Assembly: GCA_016710785.1 (NCBI GenBank)
Contig: JADJUE010000009.1
Span: 310,001 to 374,000, forward strand
Source of the DNA: Candidatus Epilinea brevis
GTDB lineage: Bacteria; Chloroflexota; Anaerolineae; Epilineales; Epilineaceae
Length of the DNA: 64,000 nt
Direction of reading: 5' to 3'
A program made the position numbers and the translations under genes. Shown here piece after piece: positions 43,713-52,745 of the stretch. The notes beneath the pieces were generated by a model. It had not been told where the DNA came from, ran no database searches, and saw only the letters and a program-made list of their open reading frames with translations. How positions within the stretch are numbered: position 1 is the stretch's first letter; every line of letters starts with the position of its first letter.

Positions 43713-44586
43713 GGTCGGTCGCCTCCGCGGTTCGGCGATGAAAGGTCATGACATAATGGTCGGAGCCCCAAGCCGCGCCCGGCAGCTTGCGGAGCCGGTC
43801 TTCCAAGCGCCCGAGCCTGGCCAGCCAGGCAGGTCGACGACGCAGAAAGGCGCCGGCATCGGTGGGGGGCAGCAGGAGGCCCAGCGCCTCAGGACCTTGC
43901 CTGACCTCGAAGCAAGGGGCGAATGCCCGAGCCAAGGTGGCCGGAGCGGGGTAGCGCAGGGGAGAGCTGCCGCTGCGGGTACGAAACCGGCGGGATCGCC
44001 AGCGCCGAATTGCATGCCTGGGTCGCCCGGCCGCCAGCCCGCCAAGGGTCTCCCAGACGCAGAAGGGCCCCATGGTAACGGTCATCAGGCAGGCGCCGGG
44101 CGCCAGGAGTTCACCCAGCACCGCAGCGAGTCGGGACAGGTCCGTCACGCAATTCAGGCTGCCGAAGTCCGCCAGGGCGCCGTCGAACGTCGACCGGCCG
44201 GCAGCGGACATCAAGGCCTCCGGTCGGTTCAGGTCCACCTGCGCCCAATGGAGGACCGCGGCCTCCAGCCCCGCCGCGCGCGCTTTCTTCCGCGCCAAGG
44301 CCAACATCGCCGCCGACGCATCCACCGCCAACACCTCAGCGCCCCGGCGGCACAGAAACAGGGCGTCTTCACCGGTGCCGCAGCCGAGGTCCAGCCAACG
44401 TCGACCGGCGATCGGAAGCCGATCCAGGCCGCTCCAGACCACGCGACGCAGTTCGCGACCAAGGTGGCTGTCCGTGAAGGAGGCGTCATAGGTGGCAGCC
44501 AGGGCATCGAAGGCGCTGGACTCCGCTGCCGCGTCGGCGCCAGGGCCGCGGTCTCGGACCTCTCGTGGGATCGCGATCACCTTCAT
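43696..44586 (-). CDS. Class I SAM methyltransferase
   Basis: SAM-dependent methyltransferase of 296 residues. Motif I reads LDLGCGTGEDALFL (about 65), with FDALAATYDASFTD before it and FDGALADFGSLNCV later, which fit UbiE/small-molecule methyltransferases. The second half has WETLGGLAAGRPRHA, a variable region for substrate binding. Its stop overlaps the next gene by 17 bases and its start overlaps the stop of the radical SAM gene (ATGA). It is the third of five coupled genes. Confidence 0.88.
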   Translation of the reverse strand: MKVIAIPREVRDRGPGADAAAESSAFDALAATYDASFTDSHLGRELRRVVWSGLDRLPIAGRRWLDLGCGTGEDALFLCRRGAEVLAVDASAAMLALARKKARAAGLEAAVLHWAQVDLNRPEALMSAAGRSTFDGALADFGSLNCVTDLSRLAAVLGELLAPGACLMTVTMGPFCVWETLGGLAAGRPRHAIRRWRSRRFRTRSGSSPLRYPAPATLARAFAPCFEVRQGPEALGLLLPPTDAGAFLRRRPAWLARLGRLEDRLRKLPGAAWGSDHYVMTFHRRTAEATDHDHEG

Positions 44587-46007
44587 GCCTCGCGCTCACC
44601 GCTGGTGAGCGCCATGCCGAGCCGGACCCAGGCGATCTCGCCGCTCAGCCTCAAGCTCGCCGGCCGGAGCGCTCCGCGCTGCCGGCGCAGCCGTCCCAAC
44701 TGGTGGGCAGCCTTCAGCCAACGGCTGGCAAGACCGTAGTAGCGCCGAGAATGCCGGCCGCGCAGGGCCTGGTCACGGTCGGAGCCCTGGGCCCAGGGTC
44801 GCAACGGAACGATGCGATCCACGACTTCTTCCTGGAAGGGCGTCCCCGCAATCGGATAGGCCACGGTGCTGAGCACGACATCCGGATCGCAGGCCACCAC
44901 ATGGTCCACTGTGGCCCGGATATCGGCCAGCGTCTCCCCGGGATAGCCCCACATGAAGAACATCCCGACATCGATGCCTTCGGCCTTGAGCATCCGCGTT
45001 GCCTCGCGCACCTGACCCAGGGTGACCCGCCGGTCCATGGCGTCCAGAATGCGCTGAGAGCCGCTCTCTGAACCCAACCAGACCCTGAAGCAGCCCATGG
45101 CCGCGAGGTCTCTGGCCACGCCCGCGGTCACGCGATCGGCGCGGGTGATGCATTCGAAGGGCAGGCGCAGGCCGCGGCGCTCAAGTGCGGCACGGTAGGT
45201 CGCCAGCCAGCGCGGGCTGATGGTGAACACGTCGTCGGCATACCACAGCATGTCCGGCGCATAGGTCGCCGCAAGGTGGGCTACCTCGGCGGCCACATCT
45301 TCAGGACTGCGACGGGCATGGTTGAACCCGAAGACCCCGTGGCTGCACCAGCGACAGGTATACGGGCAGCCGCGCGCGGTGATGAGGTTGACCGTCGAGC
45401 GCCCGTGGTGGCGGCGCCAGCAGTCCAGGTAGGCGCCAAGGTCGATCGCCGCGCGGTCCGGCCAGGGCAAGAGGTCGATGCTGCGCATGGCCGGGCGCGG
45501 CGGGGTCTGTATCAGCCGGCCGGCGAGGTCCCGATAGGCGATGCCGGCGACGGCTCCCAGGCTTCGGTCGCCGCCATCGGCCAGTGCCGGCAGCAGTTCG
45601 GCCAAGGTGGCCTCCCCCTCGCCGATCACGATGACCTCCGCGCCCTGCTCCAGGTACGCTTCGACATGGTTGGCCGCCTCCGGGCCGCCCAGGACCACGC
45701 GCATGTCCGCGCGCCGCGCGGCGGCGACGATATCGAGGACCGCCGGCCGCGTCATCAGGTTGGTGTAGATGCCGATGACCGGCGCCGGCCGACGCGCGAT
45801 GGTTGCGAGCAGCGCCGCCCGCGTCTCGAAGGTGGCATCGTAGACGATCGGTTGGAAGCCCTCGCGCTTCAGATAGGCCGACAGGTAGAGCAGTCCCAGC
45901 GGGGGGTAGGGCTTCATCACCTGCTGTTCATGAAGGTCTTCCGCGATGAAGTAGCCGTGGGTCAACAGGATGTCGGCGTCCGTTCGCTCCGCGGCCGGCT
46001 CAAGCAT
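44583..46007 (-). CDS. B12-binding-type radical SAM protein (paralogue 1)
   Basis: Protein of 474 residues with the class B radical SAM layout. An N-terminal Rossmann-type region (about 10-165) has LLTHGYFIAED and VIVIGEGEATLAELL, as in cobalamin-binding domains, though the classical DxHxxG motif is absent. The radical core (about 180-420) has ARGCPYTCRWC (C-x3-C-x2-C, about 199) and FFMWGYPGE. Known members methylate unreactive carbons or rearrange rings. The ATG at 46007 overlaps the stop of the next-upstream gene by eight bases. The first residues of the longer frame are shadow. Confidence 0.9.
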   Translation of the reverse strand: MLEPAAERTDADILLTHGYFIAEDLHEQQVMKPYPPLGLLYLSAYLKREGFQPIVYDATFETRAALLATIARRPAPVIGIYTNLMTRPAVLDIVAAARRADMRVVLGGPEAANHVEAYLEQGAEVIVIGEGEATLAELLPALADGGDRSLGAVAGIAYRDLAGRLIQTPPRPAMRSIDLLPWPDRAAIDLGAYLDCWRRHHGRSTVNLITARGCPYTCRWCSHGVFGFNHARRSPEDVAAEVAHLAATYAPDMLWYADDVFTISPRWLATYRAALERRGLRLPFECITRADRVTAGVARDLAAMGCFRVWLGSESGSQRILDAMDRRVTLGQVREATRMLKAEGIDVGMFFMWGYPGETLADIRATVDHVVACDPDVVLSTVAYPIAGTPFQEEVVDRIVPLRPWAQGSDRDQALRGRHSRRYYGLASRWLKAAHQLGRLRRQRGALRPASLRLSGEIAWVRLGMALTSGEREA

Positions 46008-47598
46008 GGCCTTGGCCCTCGCCCGGCGCGGCGACAGCCGCCGGGTCCAAGATGGGGAGCGCAACGCGAAGGCGTTGCTCCCCGGCGGCCCGGGCATCGC
46101 GCTCCAGGGACGGCCATTCGGCACGAGCGGCCGTCAGCGCAGTCGTGGCCACCGCGAGCTCGCCGGCGGTCGATGCCGCGTCGACCGCAAGCAGCGCGTC
46201 GTGCTCGGCATGCAGCAGGCGGTGCAGGCGACGGTAGATCTCGGTGGGAAAGGGACCCTGATAGAGCATCGCCAGATCCTGGCTGTCGGCCCAGTGCTCG
46301 CGATCCGACATCGCCTCCCGCACCCGCTGATAGAAGCGGGTGCCCGGCAGCGGATAGCTGACGGAGATGCCGATGGCGTCTGGTTTCAAGCGCCGCACCA
46401 ACTCGACCGTCCTCAGCAGGGCATCCCAGTCCTCGCCCGGATATCCGAATTGCAGGAAGAGACCGACGCGGATGCCGAAACCGCGAAGCTGTCCCAGCGC
46501 CGCGGGCAATTGCTCAAGGCGGATGCCCTTCTCCATGGCGTCCAGGATGGCCTGGTCACCGCTCTCCGCGCCCAGCCAGACCTCCTCGCAACCGGCGGCC
46601 GCCAACGCTGCGGCCGCCTCCGGCGTGATGAGGTCGGCGCGGCTCTGAATCTGGAAAGGCACCCGAACACCGGCCGCGGCCATGGCGTCACCGAAGGCCA
46701 CCGTCCAGGCCGGGTGCAGGCCAAAGATGTCGTCGGCGAACCAGAGTCGGTCCGGTGGCGGATCGGCCGCCAACAGGCCGGCGATCTCGGCCACCACCCG
46801 CTCCGGCGACCGCAGTCCATAGCGCTGGCCCCAGATGGGCTTGGCGCACCAGTTGCAGTGGTAGGGGCATCCGCGCGAACTGGCCAGGTTCAGGGAGAAG
46901 TGACCGTGGCCGTGGGCGGTGTGCCACACGGCGCGATAGGCAGCCAGGTCCACCAGATCGCGCGACGGTTCCGGGAAGCGATCGAGGTCCCGCTCCACCG
47001 GTCGCGGCAGACCGTCGACGCGACGGTCCGCGACCATGACGCTGAGACCCGCTGGGAGCAGGGGCTCATCCGACCCTTGCTCGATGGGCCAAGGAGAAGT
47101 GCCGGTTGCGGCATCGAGGATCGATCGGGCCGCCTCGAGCAGGGTCCAGTCGCCCTCACCGCGGGCGACGCCGGTGGCCCCGGCCGCCAGGTAGACCTCG
47201 GGATGATCGCTGGCGTCTGAGCCGTTCACGAGCACCGGCAGCCCTGCCGCGCGGCCCATACGGACCAGGTTCAGCGCCGCCTCCCGCATGCGGCCCAGGC
47301 ACATCTTGCTGAGGAAGTTGAAGTTGTCTTCCTGCAGGATGACCAGACGCGGTCGGGCCGCCGCCAAGGCCGCGGCGAAGGCGGATTCATCCGCGGCCAG
47401 CATGGCGTCGAAGACCGCTACCGATAGCTGCTGCCCACGCAGCAAGGCGGCGAGCTGGAGGGTGCTGAGCGGCGGGTAGGGCCTCGCCTTGGAGGCCTGC
47501 TTGGGGTCCAAGGCCATGAAGAAGCCATGCGTCAGCAAGACATCCACCGGAGCGGCGGCGGTAGCCAGGGTATGCGGGCCAATACGGTGGATGGTCAC
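46000..47598 (-). CDS. B12-binding-type radical SAM protein (paralogue 2)
   Basis: Protein of 532 residues, related to its neighbour and first of the operon. An N-terminal Rossmann-type region (about 15-165) contains DVLLTHGFFMAL and GATGVARGEGD. The radical core (about 225-450) has SRGCPYHCNWC (C-x3-C-x2-C) and LFLQFGYPGE. A C-terminal helical tail of about 70 residues is not shared with the paralogue. The start is a GTG (47598), preceded by a weak GGAG and by a TAGAAT box about 25 bases upstream. It overlaps paralogue 1 by eight bases. The reaction is unknown. Confidence 0.88.
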   Translation of the reverse strand: MTIHRIGPHTLATAAAPVDVLLTHGFFMALDPKQASKARPYPPLSTLQLAALLRGQQLSVAVFDAMLAADESAFAAALAAARPRLVILQEDNFNFLSKMCLGRMREAALNLVRMGRAAGLPVLVNGSDASDHPEVYLAAGATGVARGEGDWTLLEAARSILDAATGTSPWPIEQGSDEPLLPAGLSVMVADRRVDGLPRPVERDLDRFPEPSRDLVDLAAYRAVWHTAHGHGHFSLNLASSRGCPYHCNWCAKPIWGQRYGLRSPERVVAEIAGLLAADPPPDRLWFADDIFGLHPAWTVAFGDAMAAAGVRVPFQIQSRADLITPEAAAALAAAGCEEVWLGAESGDQAILDAMEKGIRLEQLPAALGQLRGFGIRVGLFLQFGYPGEDWDALLRTVELVRRLKPDAIGISVSYPLPGTRFYQRVREAMSDREHWADSQDLAMLYQGPFPTEIYRRLHRLLHAEHDALLAVDAASTAGELAVATTALTAARAEWPSLERDARAAGEQRLRVALPILDPAAVAAPGEGQGHA

Positions 47599-47729
47599 GT
47601 GGGCAAGGTCTCCGTTGGCGCAATTCTAGCGCGCCGGCTTCCGCGCGGCGCCAGGGCCATCGCTTCCAACCGCGGCGACGCGGGTCACGGACAGCGCCGG
47701 CTGACAATGGGTCCGCTGAGCGCCGGCGG

Positions 47730-48968
47730 TCAGGTGGGCAGGTAAAGGCCAGGTTCCCCGATACCGGCCGCGATGAGCGGTGTCAGGAGGTCGCTGGCGA
47801 CCAGCTTCGGTCGCCCGTCCAGGACAACCGCGTGCCAAGGCGTCTGCGTCGCGGCGAAGAGGGGACCGAAGTCAGGATCCGCCACCCGCGGCCGGCCTCC
47901 GCGCAGGACCAGGCGCAGACTGCTGCGCTGCAGGGTGCATAACTGCGCCGCAGGTGGCCGGCCGTCATCGGCGATGACGACGAGGTCCGCCGGCAGGCCT
48001 GCGGCCAGCCGGCCGCGGCTCGGCTCGCCGCAGAGTCGGGCGGCGCCGACTCCGACCATGTTCAGAAGTTCGGTCGAGGACGCCAGCCCGGCCGTCCAGG
48101 CGAAGTGGAGCTCGGCCAACAGATCGCGGCCCCCCGTCAGTCGACTGTCGCTGCCCAGAGCGGCCTGCCCCGCGGCAGCGAAATCGCGGATGGGACCGGT
48201 TCGCCCCAACAGTCGGTGGTTGCTGATCGGACAGGCCACCAGGCCCATGCCTGTGGCGATGGCCAGGCGGCGGTCCGCTTCCGCCAGGCCGACGCCATGA
48301 ACCAGACGCAGAGCACGGTTCAGCCCGGTCACGGTCAAGAGCCGGCGGAACTCCGTGGCCGCGCGCCCGTCGCGCCCTTCGGCGACATGGATGAACCAGG
48401 GTCTAGCGTGATCGCGCCGCTCCCAGGCCGCGGTCAGGTCCGGTCCGTAGCTGGTCGACAAGCCCACCGAATGCGCCCAGCCGATCCGTCGGGGCACATG
48501 GACCGGAAAGTCACGGCGGCGGAACAGGCCCAGCGGAGGATCATGATGCAACACCGTCGTGGCACCGGCCAGGATGTTCTTGAGACCGCCATGCCAGGCC
48601 CGCAACCCGGTCGGCAGCGCGCGCAGCACCCGATGGTCCGGACGCTCGATGCGCTCTCGCATGGCGTCCACCCAGTCCGCGGCATCGCGCACCGGCAGGC
48701 TGAGGAGAGGATCACCGCTGGAGGGCAAAGGCGGAAACAGGTTGAGATGCAGATGGTCGTGCGCGTTGATCAAGCCGGCGAAGGCCAGGTGATCGGCCAG
48801 TTCCATCCGCAGGTTGGCTGTCCGAAGTCCGCTCGGTGAGTGCAGGCGGCCTGAGCGCCAGGCGATGCCCGGCCTTCCCCGCCGCCCGTGTTCATCCACC
48901 GACCGCAAGCCCAGCAGCAGCACCGGGCGGGCCACCGATGCCCTTGTCGCCCCCGTGCCGTGGTTCAT
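47730..48968 (-). CDS. Amidohydrolase-superfamily enzyme
   Basis: Metal-dependent hydrolase of about 412 residues. The HxH motif is visible in NAHDHLHLN, and later ligands in WFIHVAEG, LVHGVGL and GSDSRLTGG. These match the deaminase/amidohydrolase superfamily (S-adenosylhomocysteine deaminase-like wording). It lies 131 bases upstream of the radical SAM operon in the same direction and may belong to it. The start is uncertain: ATG 48968 is used here; an ATG at 48992 would overlap the divergent methyltransferase start. Confidence 0.82.
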   Translation of the reverse strand: MNHGTGATRASVARPVLLLGLRSVDEHGRRGRPGIAWRSGRLHSPSGLRTANLRMELADHLAFAGLINAHDHLHLNLFPPLPSSGDPLLSLPVRDAADWVDAMRERIERPDHRVLRALPTGLRAWHGGLKNILAGATTVLHHDPPLGLFRRRDFPVHVPRRIGWAHSVGLSTSYGPDLTAAWERRDHARPWFIHVAEGRDGRAATEFRRLLTVTGLNRALRLVHGVGLAEADRRLAIATGMGLVACPISNHRLLGRTGPIRDFAAAGQAALGSDSRLTGGRDLLAELHFAWTAGLASSTELLNMVGVGAARLCGEPSRGRLAAGLPADLVVIADDGRPPAAQLCTLQRSSLRLVLRGGRPRVADPDFGPLFAATQTPWHAVVLDGRPKLVASDLLTPLIAAGIGEPGLYLPT

Positions 48969-48990
48969 GGTCGTGCTACCGTTGGGGACC

Positions 48991-49650
48991 ATGTCTGATC
49001 TAGCCCCCCGCGCAGCCTACGACCGTTGGGCGGCGACCTACGCCGTCGAAGGTCGGAACCCGTTGACCGACCTCGCGGCGGACCTGGTGCGGGCGCATCT
49101 GCCTGCCGTTTCCGGCCTGCGTATCGGAGACCTGGGCTGCGGGACCGGACGCTGGCTGTTGGCCCTCGACCAATTGGGCGCCGAGGCCATCGGGATCGAC
49201 CTCAGCGGCCCGATGCTGGCCGCCGCGAAGGCCGCCGGCTGCCTGCGACTCGCGGCAGGCATCCTGACGGCGCTTCCGTTGGCGTCGGAATCCTTGGACG
49301 GTGCCCTGCTGGTGCTCAGCCTGAGCCATGAACCAGACCGGATTGGGGCCCTGCAGGAGCTGGCCCGCGTTCTGAACCCAGGTGGCTGGGCGCTGATCGT
49401 AGACCTCCATGCCTCGGCCGCCGACCGTGGCTGGAAGCGCAGCTTCCGCGATGCCGCTGGCGAATCCCGCAGGGTGCGCTGGCACGCCCACGACGAACCC
49501 CGTCTGCGTCGCGCCGCGGCGATCAGCGGCCTGCAGGTCGAGTGCTGGCACGAGGCCAGTCTCGATGCCTCCCGGCTTCCCGCCGGCGCGCCGGAGACCG
49601 CAAGCACCGGCGCGGCGCTCTATGCCTTGCGGCTGCGGCGCTGGCCATGA
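48991..49650 (+). CDS. Class I SAM methyltransferase
   Basis: Methyltransferase of 219 residues. YDRWAATY and GDLGCGTGRWLLALDQLG (motif I, about 45) with LVLSLSHEPD and LARVLNPGGWALI are typical of UbiE-like methyltransferases. It is transcribed divergently from the amidohydrolase gene and converges on rfbC. The start ATG is preceded by GGGGACC. The neighbourhood suggests a link with the radical SAM operon, but its substrate cannot be read. Confidence 0.85.
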   Translation: MSDLAPRAAYDRWAATYAVEGRNPLTDLAADLVRAHLPAVSGLRIGDLGCGTGRWLLALDQLGAEAIGIDLSGPMLAAAKAAGCLRLAAGILTALPLASESLDGALLVLSLSHEPDRIGALQELARVLNPGGWALIVDLHASAADRGWKRSFRDAAGESRRVRWHAHDEPRLRRAAAISGLQVECWHEASLDASRLPAGAPETASTGAALYALRLRRWP

Positions 49651-49666
49651 CGACCGACGGGCGGCG

Positions 49667-50215
49667 TCAACCGTGGAACCGCTCCGGGAAGAGCCGGCGC
49701 AAGGTCGGGTTGGCCAGATCGCGCCCCGACAGGAGCGGGCTCTGGACCGGCCAGGGCAGCGCCACATCGGGATCGTCCCAGGCCAGCCCAGCCTCGGTGT
49801 CGGCCTCGTAGTAATGGCTGCACTTGTAGAGGACATCAGCTTGCTCGCTCAGGACGGCGAAGCCGTGGGCGAAGCCGATAGGAACGAAGAGCATGCGCTT
49901 GTTCTCCTCGGAAAGTTCCTGAGCCACCCATTGGCCGAAGCTCGGCGAGGACGGACGGATGTCGACCGCGACATCCCAGATGCGCCCGCGAACGCAGCGC
50001 ACGAGCTTGGCCTGTCCCGGAAGTCGCTGGAAATGCAGGCCGCGCAGGGTGCCTTTGACCGATCGGCTGTGGTTGTCCTGCACGAAGGAACAGGCGATGC
50101 CGCCCGCGGCGAAACGTTCCGCGTGATAACTCTCCAGAAAGAAGCCTCGGTCGTCCTGAAACACCGTCGGCTCGACCAGAATCACATCGGGGATGGACTG
50201 CGGCGTGAATCGCAT
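49667..50215 (-). CDS. rfbC: dTDP-4-dehydrorhamnose 3,5-epimerase
   Basis: Cupin enzyme of 182 residues for dTDP-L-rhamnose. The base His61 lies in RGLHFQ and the acid Tyr130 in DVLYKCSHYY, and AHGFAVLSE is also conserved. It needs RfbA, RfbB and RfbD for the pathway; none is in this window. Start ATG at 50215 with MRFTPQSIPDVILVEP as expected. The 3' end lies 16 bases from the convergent methyltransferase gene. Confidence 0.95.
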   Translation of the reverse strand: MRFTPQSIPDVILVEPTVFQDDRGFFLESYHAERFAAGGIACSFVQDNHSRSVKGTLRGLHFQRLPGQAKLVRCVRGRIWDVAVDIRPSSPSFGQWVAQELSEENKRMLFVPIGFAHGFAVLSEQADVLYKCSHYYEADTEAGLAWDDPDVALPWPVQSPLLSGRDLANPTLRRLFPERFHG

Positions 50216-50310
50216 GGGGCTTTCTGCCTATCGGGGTAGGTCGGCTGCGGCCCAATGAAATACCCCGCGGATGGCGGCTTGTCAAGGTCCGCAAGGGTCG
50301 CTCGCTGCCG

Positions 50311-50339
50311 TTGACGCCCGCCGAGCCATGGGCTAGACT
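50311..50339 (+). promoter_or_regulatory. Promoter of the SLC13-type transporter gene
   Basis: TTGACG (50311-50316), a 17-base spacer and TAGACT (50334-50339). The predicted start of transcription falls at 50346-50347, where a tiny ORF of four codons begins (50347) and ends in TGAGATG, overlapping the region just before the true ATG at 50363. Confidence 0.65.
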
Positions 50340-50362
50340 GGCGCCAATGGACCCCTGTTGAG

Positions 50363-52714
50363 ATGACCCTGCCAGCCATCGCCGTGCTCCTGATCCTACT
50401 CGGAGCGCTGATCGTTTTCGCCACCGAATGGCTGCCGATGGATCTGGCGGCGTTGATCGTCCTTCTGGTCCTGGCCTTGACCGGACTGGTGGAGCCGCAA
50501 GCGGCCCTGGCGGCCTTCTCCAATCCCGCGGTGGTGACCATCGCCGCCATGTTCGTGTTGACCGGCGGCTTGTCGCGTACCGGCGTCGCCGGAATCATCG
50601 GCCGCCAGATCGACCGTCGGTCCAAGGGAGGCGAAGCGTCGCTGTTGCTCTGGCTGATGGTGATCGCGAGCTTCCTGTCGGCCTTCATGAACAATGTCGG
50701 CGTCGCCGCCTTGTTGATGCCGCCGGTCATCGACATCGCGCGCCGCCGCGGCATATCGCCCGCCAGGTTGCTGATGCCATTGTCCTTCGCGGCCTTGCTC
50801 GGCGGCCTGATCACCCTCATCGGCACATCGCCCAACGTGGTACTCAGCGAGCAGTTGGATGCGGCCCAGCCGGGGCAAGGCTTCCACATGTTCGACTTCA
50901 CGCCCATCGGTCTGGCGGTGACGGCCGCCGGCATCGCCTACATGGTCCTGATCGGCCGGCGCGGGTTGCCGACGGGCAAGTCGCCCGGAAGGGCGGCGTC
51001 CATCGAGGAAGAGCCGAGCGGCCCTTATGACCTTACCGAACGGATCTTCAGCGTCCGCGTCCCCGCCGGTTCAGCGCTCAACGGCCTGACCTTGGCCGCA
51101 AGCCGCCTGGGCTCGGCGCTGAGCCTGAATGTACTGGCCATCGGAAGGGGGGACGAGCTCGTGCTGGCGCCGGATGCGCTGACACGTCTGCAGGCAGGCG
51201 ATCGGCTGATCGTGCGCGGTCGGCAGGACCACTTCGAAGTGGCCAGGGGTGAACGGCATCTGAAGCTGGTCGATGATGGGCCAGGCTTACTGGCGCTGAC
51301 CAGCCAGGGCATAGGCTTGATCGAGGCGCGGATCGCGCCGGGAGCCGGCATCCTGGGCGAGACCCTGGTCGGCTCGCGATTCCGACAACGCTTCGGACTC
51401 ATCGTGTTGGCCATCCGCCACGGCGATGGCCAGGTGCGGCCCTTTGATTTCCATTATGAGCCGTTGCAGCCGGATGACCTGTTGTTGCTACAGGGCAGCG
51501 AAGCCCAGGTGGCTCGCTTGCGCTCGGACACCAACTTCCGCGATGTCCGACCGGCGAACATCGAGGAAGCCGCCTGGCGATTTGGCCTGGCGGACAGTCT
51601 CTTCACCGTCCGGGTGGAGGCCGTCTCCCCCATCATCGGGCGCACCCTCGTGGATCTCCGACCGGAATCCTTCGGACTCACCGTGCTCGGCTTGCTGCGA
51701 CAAGGAGCGGTGGCGTTGATGCCCGAGCCGCGGTATCGGGTGCAACGCGGCGACGTGATCCTGGTCAAGGGCCGTCCTGACCAGCTGGCCATCATGCGCT
51801 CCTACGCCGACCTGGTCCTGGAGCCGGACGCGCCGGACCTGAATGCCTTGGAAACCGAGCAGGTGAGCATGATGGAGGCCGCCCTGTCGCCGCATACGCG
51901 CCTGGTCGGCAAGACCTTGCGCGCCCTGCACTTTCGAGAACGCTTCGGGCTCAGCGTCCTGGCCATCTGGCGGGAGGGGCGGGCCTTGCGGACCCGGGTC
52001 AAGGACATCCCGCTGCGCTTCGGGGACGCGCTCTTGATCTTTGGTCGGCGGAGCAAGCTGACGCTGCTCGCCGGGAATCCCGATTTCATCCTGCTCAGCG
52101 AGAAGGCACAGGAGGAGCCGCGGCGGGAGAAGGCGCCCTTGGCGGCGCTCATCTTCGTGGGGGGCGTCATCATCCCCACCGTCGTCTGGCATGTTCCGAT
52201 CGAGTTGAGCAGCCTGGCGGGGGCCCTGGCCATGATTCTCACCCGTTGCCTGGACATGGAGGAGGCATACCGCTACGTGCAGTGGCGGGCTCTGTTCCTC
52301 ATCGCCGGCATGCTGCCGATGGGCCTGGCGTTGCAGAGCTCCGGGGCGGCGGGAATGCTGGCGGGAGCGTTGCTCAAGGCCGCCGGCGACTTCGGGTCGC
52401 TCGGGGTGCTGGCCGCCATCTATGTCGTCGGCGCCCTGGCGGCCCAGATCATGCCCAGCCCGGCTGTGGCGCTGCTGATGGGCCCCATTGCCCTGACCGC
52501 CTCGGCGCAGTCCGGCGTATCCAGCCGTCAGTTGATGATGGTGCTGGCGGTCGCCGCATCCAGCAGCTTCTTCAGCCCCGTCGGCCACCCGGCCAACGTC
52601 CTCGTGATGGGACCGGGAGGTTACCGGTTCTCGGACTTCGTTCGCGTAGGCCTGCCTTTGACCCTGCTCATCATGTTGGTGGCACTCTTGACGGTTCCGG
52701 TGTTCATTCGTTAG
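50363..52714 (+). CDS. SLC13/DASS-type transporter with four TrkA_C-like domains
   Basis: Membrane protein of 783 residues. An N-terminal half of transmembrane helices (about 1-200), with AFSNPAVVTIAAMFVLTGGL and IGTSPNVVLS as in the SLC13/citrate-type family, is followed by cytosolic domains and then more helices (about 590-783) containing SPAVALLMGP and FSPVGHPANV. The middle holds four regulatory TrkA_C (RCK_C) units (about 215-290, 310-395, 405-480 and 500-580), each with a motif like G.TL..L.....FGL.VLAI. Such family members usually have two. The ligand (dicarboxylate, sulfate or other) is unknown. Confidence 0.88.
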   Translation: MTLPAIAVLLILLGALIVFATEWLPMDLAALIVLLVLALTGLVEPQAALAAFSNPAVVTIAAMFVLTGGLSRTGVAGIIGRQIDRRSKGGEASLLLWLMVIASFLSAFMNNVGVAALLMPPVIDIARRRGISPARLLMPLSFAALLGGLITLIGTSPNVVLSEQLDAAQPGQGFHMFDFTPIGLAVTAAGIAYMVLIGRRGLPTGKSPGRAASIEEEPSGPYDLTERIFSVRVPAGSALNGLTLAASRLGSALSLNVLAIGRGDELVLAPDALTRLQAGDRLIVRGRQDHFEVARGERHLKLVDDGPGLLALTSQGIGLIEARIAPGAGILGETLVGSRFRQRFGLIVLAIRHGDGQVRPFDFHYEPLQPDDLLLLQGSEAQVARLRSDTNFRDVRPANIEEAAWRFGLADSLFTVRVEAVSPIIGRTLVDLRPESFGLTVLGLLRQGAVALMPEPRYRVQRGDVILVKGRPDQLAIMRSYADLVLEPDAPDLNALETEQVSMMEAALSPHTRLVGKTLRALHFRERFGLSVLAIWREGRALRTRVKDIPLRFGDALLIFGRRSKLTLLAGNPDFILLSEKAQEEPRREKAPLAALIFVGGVIIPTVVWHVPIELSSLAGALAMILTRCLDMEEAYRYVQWRALFLIAGMLPMGLALQSSGAAGMLAGALLKAAGDFGSLGVLAAIYVVGALAAQIMPSPAVALLMGPIALTASAQSGVSSRQLMMVLAVAASSSFFSPVGHPANVLVMGPGGYRFSDFVRVGLPLTLLIMLVALLTVPVFIR

Positions 52715-52717
52715 ACT
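52688..52717 (+). promoter_or_regulatory. Promoter for the alpha/beta-hydrolase gene inside the transporter 3' end
   Basis: TTGACG (52688-52693), an 18-base spacer and TAGACT (52712-52717), covering the end of the upstream gene. About 28 bases from there to the ATG, with GGGAGG as ribosome site. Confidence 0.6.
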
Positions 52718-52745
52718 GATACCGGAACCGGGAGGATTCCTATCG

